Shown piece after piece: positions 1-5,709 of a stretch of DNA of 6,199 nucleotides. Numbering within the stretch: the first letter of the stretch is position 1; each line of letters opens with the position of its first letter. Position numbers and translations under genes: made by a program. Under the pieces are notes generated by a model. That model was not told where the DNA came from, did not search any database, and saw only the letters and a program-made list of their open reading frames with translations. This DNA is from an uncultured Lachnospiraceae bacterium (GTDB lineage: Bacteria > Bacillota > Clostridia > Lachnospirales > Lachnospiraceae). The DNA is taken from contig CADCPL010000149.1 of NCBI GenBank assembly GCA_902803305.1, positions 1 through 6,199 on the forward strand. The letters are read 5' to 3'.

Positions 1-563
1 ATGATGTTCTTTACTTCCAGCAGGCTGCTCAGCACATCAGGTATGATCACATAATGACTCAGTACGTTTGTGATCGTATTTCCGAAGACCGATATGACCA
101 GCATGAGAATCATGCCAAGCATCAGGAAAACGGTCGTTATCGCACTTCTGGCGCGAAAGAACAGATTGCTCCGCTTTTCCTTCACTCCCGTTATCTCATT
201 CAGTCCTTTTGTTATCCCGAACACACCCTTGGCAGAAGCCCATACGGCTGCGATTATCGAGATCGAAAGTGTCCCGATGCCTTTGGAATATAGCTCATCG
301 ATGATGAATTTTATCATCGAATTAAGATCAACAGGCAGAACATCATCTATAAAAGCCAGCAGATCGTTCTTCGTAAAGGGCAGATACTTGATCGTAGACA
401 ATAGTATCAATAAAAACGGGATGAACGACATATAGATGTAAAAAGCGGCTGTTGCGGAATATATATCTATCTTCTTATCCGCTATCGCACTCCCGATATG
501 TGAAAGATCCCTGTATATCCTGCTGTCCGTTATTTTTTTGGTCACTGATCTTAAGTGCTGCAT
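1..563 (-). CDS. YihY/BrkB-family inner membrane protein (partial, C-terminus cut by window edge)
   Basis: An open frame of 187 codons runs off the left edge, so roughly the N-terminal two thirds of a family usually near 280-300 residues is present. Three hydrophobic segments are visible: about residues 34-58 (contains SATAAFYIYMSFIPFLLIL), 96-115 and 141-161. The first matches the family's signature of a polar-aromatic first helix (usually A-x-A-Y-Y-x-x-S-x-F-P). The second carries the W-A-S-A-K-G-V and later L-N-E-I block also typical of YihY/BrkB proteins. The family is a multi-spanning cytoplasmic membrane protein of unsettled function; the old 'ribonuclease BN' and 'virulence factor' names should not be read as activity. 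The ATG at 563 is chosen because an in-frame TAG lies only two codons upstream. No Shine-Dalgarno sequence precedes it. A GTG at 545 is a weaker alternative. The gene lies 33 bp past the T-tract of the 6S RNA terminator. Confidence 0.85.
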   Translation of the reverse strand, partial: MQHLRSVTKKITDSRIYRDLSHIGSAIADKKIDIYSATAAFYIYMSFIPFLLILLSTIKYLPFTKNDLLAFIDDVLPVDLNSMIKFIIDELYSKGIGTLSISIIAAVWASAKGVFGITKGLNEITGVKEKRSNLFFRARSAITTVFLMLGMILMLVISVFGNTITNVLSHYVIIPDVLSSLLEVKNI

Positions 564-577
564 AAACTAACTTACAA

Positions 578-606
578 ATAATAGCATACCTTGATTAAAA
601 AAACAA
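578..606 (-). promoter_or_regulatory. Candidate promoter for the YihY/BrkB gene, inside the upstream terminator's T-tract
   Basis: On the minus strand TTGTTT (606-601) is followed after 17 bases by TATTAT (583-578), which is preceded by TGC (586-584) and so has an extended -10 form. The predicted start of transcription, about 7 bases downstream, would leave a leader of only some 7-9 bases before the ATG at 563. The -35 box lies in the T-rich tail of the 6S RNA terminator. This is a pattern match only; AT-rich DNA yields such matches by chance. Confidence 0.4.
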
Positions 607-634
607 AAAAGATTCTATAGAAACTATAGAATCC
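597..634 (-). terminator. Intrinsic terminator of the 6S RNA gene
   Basis: The minus strand has a perfect 10-bp stem, GATTCTATAG (633-624) with CTATAGAATC (620-611), closed by a TTT loop, with one possible further G-T pair at 634/610. It is followed directly by a T-tract interrupted once by G (610-597). The stem is AT-rich, but the hairpin-plus-T-tract layout is canonical. It ends the 6S RNA and also any transcript reading through from tyrS. Confidence 0.85.
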
Positions 635-635
635 A

Positions 636-815
636 TTGCCCCGAAATGCCGATTCCTGTATTTTGACTCCTAGCGTATGTGCCAGGTGGGTAACCGCAAC
701 CGTATCTTCTGCCTTCCACCGGTATATGAGGCCTGACATCCGACCGGCAATATAGGAATCCCGTTTAAAGTGATGTAGGTTCAAAATTACAAGAACTTTT
801 CGAACATTTCAGGTT
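636..815 (-). ncRNA. ssrS: 6S RNA (RNA polymerase-binding regulatory RNA)
   Basis: This is a non-coding gene with its own promoter and terminator. The predicted transcript of about 180 nt folds as a long rod. The terminal helix pairs CCTGAAATG (813-805) with CATTTCGGG (648-640), with one G-U pair. A second helix pairs 795-781 (TTCTTGTAATTTTGA) with 666-653 (TCAAAATACAGGAA) with a single bulged A. After an internal loop, CCTA (779-776) pairs with TAGG (672-669). Inside lies a large, less paired region and a weaker apical arm including GCCT/AGGC. Closing helices, an open central bubble and an apical arm are the 6S layout that mimics an open promoter and holds the housekeeping RNA polymerase, releasing it by synthesis of a short product RNA. 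The blocks ACGGGATTCCTA and GGTTACCCACCT look like those I remember from clostridial 6S RNAs. That recollection is the main support for the name; the structure is seen directly. A different structured small RNA is possible but less likely. Confidence 0.78.
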
Positions 816-821
816 AGTTAT

Positions 822-850
822 ATTATAAGGGGAAATCGTCAATTAAACAA
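822..850 (-). promoter_or_regulatory. Sigma-A-type promoter of the 6S RNA gene
   Basis: A perfect -10 box TATAAT (827-822) lies 17 bases from TTGTTT (850-845), which matches the first three positions of the -35 consensus. Transcription would start near 815, just before the 5' strand of the RNA's closing helix. The -35 box and part of the spacer lie inside the last codons and stop of tyrS. A second TTGACG at the tyrS stop is too close (9 bases) to serve this -10. Confidence 0.7.
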
Positions 851-2068
851 TACTTTCTTGAAATTCTTCTTACCCTTTTTGATTACACGTCCGTCGCCGA
901 TATCATCCGGTGTAAAGCTCATGAAGGCATCCGTGACCTTCTCGCCGTCAACCGATACTCCGCCGCCTTCGATGCTCCTTCTCGCATCCGATCTTGATGT
1001 TGCAAGACCGCATTTTACAAGTATTGCCTGGATATCTATCGCTCCGTCCTTCAGATCATCTGCTGTGATCTCAACGGAAGGCATGTCGGTTGAATCTCCC
1101 GATGAGAATATCGCCGTTGCGGTATTCTTGGCCTTTACGGCCTCTTCCTCACCGTGAACGAGCTTGGTGAGTTCAAAAGCAAGTATCTCCTTTGCCTCAT
1201 TAAGTTTGGCACCTTCCCAGCTGTCCATCTCATCTATCTGCTCGAGCGGCAGGAAAGTGAGCATTCTGATACATTTAAGAACATCGGCATCACCGACATT
1301 TCTCCAATACTGATAGAAGTCGTAAGGGCTTGTCTTCTCCGGATCGAGCCACACCGCTCCGCCGACGGTCTTTCCCATCTTCTGACCTTCGGAATTAAGA
1401 AGAAGCGTTATAGTCATCGCATCGGCCTTCTTTTCGCCGTATTTCTTCCTTATGAGTTCACGTCCGCCAAGCATGTTGCTCCACTGATCATCTCCGCCGA
1501 ACTGAAGATTACATCCGTATCTTCTGTACAGCTCAAGAAAATCATAGCTCTGCATGATCATATAATTGAATTCGAGGAAGCTGAGGCCTCCGTCACGCTC
1601 AAGTCTCTGCTTGTAGCACTCGGCCCGAAGCATATTGTTCACATGGAAAAAAGCTCCCACTTCACGGAGAAGATCCACGTAATTAAGTTCAAGCAGCCAG
1701 TCCGCATTATTGACCATGATCGCTTTTTTGTCCGAAAAATCGATAAACCGGCTCATCTGCTTCTTGAAGCATTCGATATTATGATCGATATCTTCCCTGG
1801 TGAGCATCTTCCTCATCTCGGTCTTACCAGAAGGATCTCCTATCATACCCGTTCCTCCGCCGAGAAGCGCGATCGGTTTGTTACCGGCCATCTGAAGTCT
1901 CTTCATGAGACAAAGTGCCATAAAATGACCGACATGAAGACTGTCTGCAGTCGGATCAAAGCCAATATAAAACGTGGCCTCGCCGTTATTGATCAGTTCC
2001 TTTATCCTTTCTTCATCCGTGACCTGAGCGATAAGTCCTCTTGCCACAAGTTCTTCGTAAATCTTCAT
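839..2068 (-). CDS. tyrS: Tyrosyl-tRNA synthetase
   Basis: This class I aminoacyl-tRNA synthetase (EC 6.1.1.1) charges tRNA-Tyr with tyrosine in the cytoplasm. It has 409 residues, a normal length. The N-terminal Rossmann catalytic domain has the HIGH signature as HVGH (45-48), and the KMSKS loop is KMGKT (230-234). Tyrosine-pocket residues Y34, D38, Y169, Q173 and D176 fall at the same numbers as I recall for the Geobacillus enzyme, and GGDDQW (191-196) is intact. These features place it in the bacterial TyrS type with KFGKT-like loop rather than the TyrZ type. The C-terminal S4-like RNA-binding domain covers about 345-409 (SRSDARRSIEGGGVSVDG). The start is fixed by GGAGG at 2079-2075, six bases before the ATG. 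A long open frame on the opposite strand is a shadow. The gene has its own promoter and no T-box leader. No terminator lies right after the stop; the 6S RNA promoter overlaps it. Confidence 0.98.
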   Translation of the reverse strand: MKIYEELVARGLIAQVTDEERIKELINNGEATFYIGFDPTADSLHVGHFMALCLMKRLQMAGNKPIALLGGGTGMIGDPSGKTEMRKMLTREDIDHNIECFKKQMSRFIDFSDKKAIMVNNADWLLELNYVDLLREVGAFFHVNNMLRAECYKQRLERDGGLSFLEFNYMIMQSYDFLELYRRYGCNLQFGGDDQWSNMLGGRELIRKKYGEKKADAMTITLLLNSEGQKMGKTVGGAVWLDPEKTSPYDFYQYWRNVGDADVLKCIRMLTFLPLEQIDEMDSWEGAKLNEAKEILAFELTKLVHGEEEAVKAKNTATAIFSSGDSTDMPSVEITADDLKDGAIDIQAILVKCGLATSRSDARRSIEGGGVSVDGEKVTDAFMSFTPDDIGDGRVIKKGKKNFKKVLFN

Positions 2069-2102
2069 ATCAATCCTCCATAATAATCATACACATTTTG
2101 AG

Positions 2103-2111
2103 ATTATACCA
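2103..2111 (-). promoter_or_regulatory. Extended -10 promoter of tyrS
   Basis: TGG-TATAAT (2111-2103) is a perfect -10 hexamer with the TGn extension. The -35 position (about 2131-2126, TATCCA) is poor, as is common for extended -10 promoters, and lies inside the outer arm of the upstream inverted repeat. Transcription would start near 2096 and give a leader of about 28 nt holding the GGAGG ribosome binding site. Confidence 0.6.
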
Positions 2112-2123
2112 TAAACATTGCTC

Positions 2124-2199
2124 GATGGATATATTGTTAGAAAAAACCTCGCTGAGCGCAGGCGCCTTCACGAGGTTTTTTCGGAACATTATATCCATC
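2124..2199 (-). terminator. Long-hairpin intrinsic terminator of pckA (extended inverted repeat)
   Basis: The core is a perfect 11-bp inverted repeat, AAAAAACCTCG (2141-2151) with CGAGGTTTTTT (2171-2181), giving a GC-rich stem next to an A-tract and T-tract, so it could terminate on either strand. The loop (2152-2170) can pair further as TGA/TCA and GCG/CGC. Outside the core, GATGGATATA (2124-2133) and TATATCCATC (2190-2199) are a second perfect 10-bp inverted repeat, with TGTT/AACA also paired in between. The whole 76 nt therefore folds into one long, nearly continuous hairpin. It starts 32 bp after the pckA stop, so in this layout it serves pckA. No plus-strand gene needs it. Confidence 0.85.
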
Positions 2200-2231
2200 T
2201 ACGCCTTAAAGGCTTCTAAGATGGTATCTGA

Positions 2232-3845
2232 TCAAAGCTTGGGACCTGCTGCAACAAGTGCTTTACCTGTCTCGTTGGTCTCGTACTTCTTGAAGTTCTT
2301 GATGAATCTTCCTGCAAGATCCTTAGCCTTCTCTTCCCACTCGGAAGCATTAGCATATGTGTCTCTGGGATCAAGGATGTCCTTGTTAACTCCGGGAAGC
2401 TCTGTGGGTACCTCGAAATCGAAGTAAGGGATCTTCTTGGTGGGAGCGTTCTTGATGCTTCCGTCAAGGATCGCATCGATGATACCTCTTGTATCGGGAA
2501 TAGAGATTCTCTTTCCTGTTCCGTTCCATCCTGTATTTACAAGGTAAGCCTTTGCTCCGCTCTTCTGCATCTTCTTAACGAGCTCCTCGCCGTACTTGGT
2601 AGGATGAAGCTCCAGGAATGCCTGTCCGAAGCATGCCGAGAATGTAGGTGTGGGTTCTGTGATACCACGCTCTGTACCGGCAAGCTTTGCTGTAAATCCC
2701 GAAAGGAAATAATACTGTGTCTGCTCAGGTGTAAGGATCGATACCGGAGGAAGTACTCCGAAAGCATCTGCAGAAAGGAATATAACATTATCTGCTGCGG
2801 GACCTGAAGAGATCTTATTAACGCTCTTTGCAATGTTCTTGATATGCTCGATCGGATAAGAAACACGTGTGTTCTCTGTAACCGACTTATCGGCAAAATC
2901 GATCTTTCCGTTTGCATCAACGGTAACGTTCTCAAGAAGAGCGTCTCTCTTGATGGCACCATAGATATCAGGCTCATTCTCCTTGGAAAGGTTGATTACC
3001 TTCGCATAGCATCCGCCCTCAAAGTTGAATACTCCGTTGTCATCCCAGCCGTGCTCGTCATCTCCGATAAGAAGTCTCTTGGGATCTGTTGAAAGTGTAG
3101 TCTTTCCTGTACCTGAAAGTCCGAAGAAGATCGCTGTGTGCTTACCTTCCATATCAGTGTTGGCTGAGCAGTGCATTGATGCAATGCCGTCAAGAGGAAG
3201 GTAGTAGTTCATCATTGAGAACATACCCTTCTTCATCTCTCCGCCGTACCATGTGTTAAGGATAACCTGCTCACGGCTTGATACGTTGAACAGTACAGCT
3301 GTCTCTGAGTTGAGGCCGAGCTCCTTGTAATTCTCTACCTTAGCCTTTGATGCTGTATATACGATGAAGTTGGGCTCAAATGATGCCTCTTCTTCTGCAG
3401 TGGGCTTGATGAACATATTTCTTACGAAATGTGCCTGCCATGCAACTTCCATGATGAATCTTACTGCCATGCGTGTATCTTTGTTTGCACCGCAGAAAGC
3501 GTCAACCACAAAAAGTCTCTTGTTTGAAAGCTCACTTACAGCCAGCTTCTTACACTCTTCCCATGCCTTCTCTGTAGCGGGATGATTGTCGTTGGGATAT
3601 CCTTCGGTTGTCCACCAAACGGTATCATGAGATTTTGCATCGTCAACGATGAATTTGTCTTTAGGTGAACGGCCCGTATAAACACCGGTCATAACGTTAA
3701 CGGAATCAAGTTCTGTAAGCTGTCCTTTGTCAAATCCGGTAAGCTCCGGCTTCATCTCCTCCTCATACAGAAGTTCATAAGAAGGATTGTAAACTATCTC
3801 CGTTGTTCCGGTGATACCATACTTGGTTAAATCAATGTTTGCCAT
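2232..3845 (-). CDS. pckA: ATP-dependent phosphoenolpyruvate carboxykinase
   Basis: PckA (EC 4.1.1.49) interconverts oxaloacetate + ATP with PEP + CO2 + ADP in the cytoplasm. It is the gluconeogenic enzyme, and in many CO2-rich gut anaerobes it may run in the carboxylating direction; the direction here is inference. At 537 residues it is close to the E. coli enzyme (540). Visible features: the substrate-binding TGRSPKDKF block (R59); K206 and H225, which fit the Mn-binding Lys and His; the kinase-1a P-loop GLSGTGKTT (242-250); the kinase-2 block LLIGDDEHGW with metal-binding D262 and D263; R327; and the C-terminal nucleotide-binding region NTGWNGTGKR (437-446). All key residues are present. 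The ATG at 3845 is preceded by AAGGAG (3862-3857) at 11 bases, slightly long. The codons are unusually uniform: Ile is nearly always ATC, unlike the neighbours, which suggests high expression. It sits alone between its own candidate promoter and a strong terminator. Confidence 0.98.
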   Translation of the reverse strand: MANIDLTKYGITGTTEIVYNPSYELLYEEEMKPELTGFDKGQLTELDSVNVMTGVYTGRSPKDKFIVDDAKSHDTVWWTTEGYPNDNHPATEKAWEECKKLAVSELSNKRLFVVDAFCGANKDTRMAVRFIMEVAWQAHFVRNMFIKPTAEEEASFEPNFIVYTASKAKVENYKELGLNSETAVLFNVSSREQVILNTWYGGEMKKGMFSMMNYYLPLDGIASMHCSANTDMEGKHTAIFFGLSGTGKTTLSTDPKRLLIGDDEHGWDDNGVFNFEGGCYAKVINLSKENEPDIYGAIKRDALLENVTVDANGKIDFADKSVTENTRVSYPIEHIKNIAKSVNKISSGPAADNVIFLSADAFGVLPPVSILTPEQTQYYFLSGFTAKLAGTERGITEPTPTFSACFGQAFLELHPTKYGEELVKKMQKSGAKAYLVNTGWNGTGKRISIPDTRGIIDAILDGSIKNAPTKKIPYFDFEVPTELPGVNKDILDPRDTYANASEWEEKAKDLAGRFIKNFKKYETNETGKALVAAGPKL

Positions 3846-3872
3846 AATGTATCTTTCTCCTTTTCTTATATA

Positions 3873-3887
3873 AACATTTATAATGTT
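3873..3887. promoter_or_regulatory. Small perfect palindrome in the pckA leader (possible operator)
   Basis: AACATT-TAT-AATGTT is a perfect 6-3-6 dyad. It lies between the predicted pckA transcription start (near 3895) and its ribosome binding site, a position where a repressor could block transcription. I do not match it to a known regulator site, and it does not fit the usual CcpA cre consensus. In such AT-rich DNA it could be chance. Confidence 0.35.
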
Positions 3888-3901
3888 ATCAACCGCAGAT
3901 G

Positions 3902-3931
3902 ATTATAATACATAACCCGATAAAAACGCAA
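3902..3931 (-). promoter_or_regulatory. Candidate sigma-A promoter of pckA
   Basis: TATAAT (3907-3902) lies 18 bases from TTGCGT (3931-3926), predicting a start near 3895 and a leader of about 50 nt. The -35 box is only five bases past the peptidase stop codon. An alternative, TTGATA with a 16-base spacer to TATAAG nearer the gene, would put the start almost on the ribosome binding site and is less likely. Confidence 0.5.
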
Positions 3932-3936
3932 TAATT

Positions 3937-5709
3937 TCATGAAAAATTCATATAATCGCTCAGCCACTTTTGTTCATCCTCGGAAAGAAGCGGTAAAACC
4001 TTCTCCGATATCAGATCGCAGTACCTTATGAGCACATCCTTTTCGCGCTCCGACAGCAGTTTCATATCAATGGCCTCTTTATCGAACGGAACAAGCGTCA
4101 GAGGGGTGAACCTGCACATCTTATGTCCCTCCAGCTCACCCGCACCGACCGTCAGCAGAAGATTCTCGAGTCTTATACCGAACTTTCCTTCTATATATAT
4201 ACCGGGTTCATCGCTTACGATCACACCGGGGAAAAAAGCACATTCTCTTTCGCCGACGTTCCTTGATATGCGGATCTCCGATTCGTGAACGGACAGGTAA
4301 CATCCCACCCCGTGTCCTATTCCGTGTCCGCAGTAATATCTGTTCTCCCAAAGGACATTTTCCGCTGCTGTATCAAGAAGCGTACCCTTACAGCCTTCGG
4401 GAAAGATCATGTTCATAAGTCTGAGGTTGCCCCGAAGGACAGTCGTATATGCATGTATCTCTTCTTCGGTGAGCTTTCCGAGAGATATCGTCCTTGTGAT
4501 ATCGGTTGTTCCCTCAAATTCGTACTGTCCTCCGGAATCCACCAGAAGAAATCCAAAGTTACATATCGCAGCGCATTCATCCTGTTTTGCCGTATAGTGA
4601 ACTATCGCCGCGTTGGGGCCGTATGCGCATATAGTGTCAAAAGAAAGGTCACGGCACCCGCCTTCAAGCCTTTTCCTGTCCAGCATTCTTCCCATTTCGT
4701 ATTCATCGGGAAGTTTTCCCTCCGCAGCAGTCTCTTTAACGTTTTTTATAAACCTTATCATTGTTACTGCATCTTTGATGTGAGCATCTTCCATTCCCTT
4801 TATCTCGGATGCGTTCTTAAAGGGTTTTGCGATAAGCTCAGCGTCCGATACATCCTGCAGGGTGGCCGCTTCTTCGGCCCCTTCAATGATCGCGGCATTG
4901 TTTCTGTAAGTATCAGCCAGTATGACATCTGTCGCGACATCTGACAGTTCCGTATAAAACCGTGAGTATTCCTTTACGGTTACACCGGCCTCATCAAGCA
5001 TTTTTGCAGCCTCCTCTGTCAGATGCTTTCTGCTGATATATAGCACGGCTGAAAAAGCTGTGATGCACGTATATGAATAAGCTACCGGCACATGCGTGAT
5101 ATCATCTCCTCTGAGATTATACAGCCACATGATAGAAGTAAGATCTGATACAACATATGTATATGATGACTCGCCCCCGATCCTGCCGGCTATCCTCTTC
5201 CTGACGTCATCAAGCTTGGCTGTGATCTCTTTACCCCGATGCTCCTGCGGGACGGCTTTGATCCCGTTGAAAACCCGTTTGCTGTCATGAAGTCCTCTCA
5301 GTATCTTTCCTCCATCTGTTACTTCGATGCTTGAAGGAAGAACCCGGAGCAGCCTTCCATATTCATCATATGATACCGTCTTCCTGTCAACAGCCAGTAC
5401 CTGACCGTCCCAGACATGATCGCGAAGAAACCTCGGAAGGCCCGGAACACCCGGCATCTGTGACTTCATGAGAGTTATCCCCGATCCTTCGAGCTGGTCC
5501 GCGGCCTGAATATAATATCTGCTGTCAGTCCACAGATAACTTTCAGTGGCACCAACAAGCAGTGTACCCGCCGAGCCCGAAAAGCCCGAGATCTTTTCGC
5601 GCAGCCTGTCACACTCTGCCGTATACTCCGACAGATGCGGATCCTGTGAATACACTATGAACCAGTCTATGCAGTTTTGCTCCATAAGAGATCGAAGTTC
5701 ATTTAGCAT
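3937..5709 (-). CDS. Aminopeptidase P family (M24B) metallopeptidase
   Basis: Enzymes of this family (Xaa-Pro aminopeptidase, EC 3.4.11.9) remove an N-terminal residue that precedes proline and use two metal ions, often Mn. At 590 residues this is the long three-domain form: creatinase-like domain 1 (about 1-130, with DPHLSEY, GFSGSAGT and LWTDSRYY), a second creatinase-like domain (about 135-295, with LYNLRGDDI), then the pita-bread catalytic domain (about 305-525) and a short C-terminal extension. The five metal ligands are present: D391, D403, H466 (in GHGIGHGVG), E501 (SDEPGIY) and E515 (RLENLL). The supporting His residues H371 and H475 are also there. No signal peptide is seen, so it is likely cytosolic and acts in peptide turnover. 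The frame is open 13 codons further upstream, but the ATG at 5709 fits the family's N-terminus. It overlaps the deoC stop by 11 bases and has only a weak GGTG-like site, which points to translational coupling. No terminator is seen after it. Confidence 0.95.
   Translation of the reverse strand: MLNELRSLMEQNCIDWFIVYSQDPHLSEYTAECDRLREKISGFSGSAGTLLVGATESYLWTDSRYYIQAADQLEGSGITLMKSQMPGVPGLPRFLRDHVWDGQVLAVDRKTVSYDEYGRLLRVLPSSIEVTDGGKILRGLHDSKRVFNGIKAVPQEHRGKEITAKLDDVRKRIAGRIGGESSYTYVVSDLTSIMWLYNLRGDDITHVPVAYSYTCITAFSAVLYISRKHLTEEAAKMLDEAGVTVKEYSRFYTELSDVATDVILADTYRNNAAIIEGAEEAATLQDVSDAELIAKPFKNASEIKGMEDAHIKDAVTMIRFIKNVKETAAEGKLPDEYEMGRMLDRKRLEGGCRDLSFDTICAYGPNAAIVHYTAKQDECAAICNFGFLLVDSGGQYEFEGTTDITRTISLGKLTEEEIHAYTTVLRGNLRLMNMIFPEGCKGTLLDTAAENVLWENRYYCGHGIGHGVGCYLSVHESEIRISRNVGERECAFFPGVIVSDEPGIYIEGKFGIRLENLLLTVGAGELEGHKMCRFTPLTLVPFDKEAIDMKLLSEREKDVLIRYCDLISEKVLPLLSEDEQKWLSDYMNFS

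Noticed and set aside
70..435. A 121-residue plus-strand open frame opposite the YihY/BrkB gene
   Set aside because: The minus-strand frame carries the family's membrane segments and motifs; the plus-strand frame is its shadow.
572..784. A 70-residue minus-strand open frame between tyrS and the YihY/BrkB gene
   Set aside because: It starts at TTG with no ribosome binding site, shows no recognisable domain, runs through the terminator hairpin and lies inside the structured 6S RNA gene.
839..844. TTGACG over the tyrS stop as the -35 box of the 6S promoter
   Set aside because: It is only 9 bases from the TATAAT box; TTGTTT at 850-845 has the right 17-base spacing.
1154..2083. A 309-residue plus-strand open frame opposite tyrS
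   Set aside because: tyrS on the other strand is certain from its motifs. The antisense frame has no ribosome binding site evidence or recognisable domain and is a by-product of tyrS codon use.
2203..2213. GCCTTAAAGGC palindrome just after the pckA stop
   Set aside because: The arms are separated by one base, so no hairpin can form, and there is no sign of function beyond chance.
2069..2231. Possible T-box or other riboswitch before tyrS
   Set aside because: No T-box conserved sequence or specifier arm is visible; the hairpin present is explained as the pckA terminator.
4285..4944. A 219-residue plus-strand open frame opposite the M24B peptidase
   Set aside because: It is a Cys/Ser/Phe-rich translation with no domain, lying fully inside a well-supported gene on the other strand.
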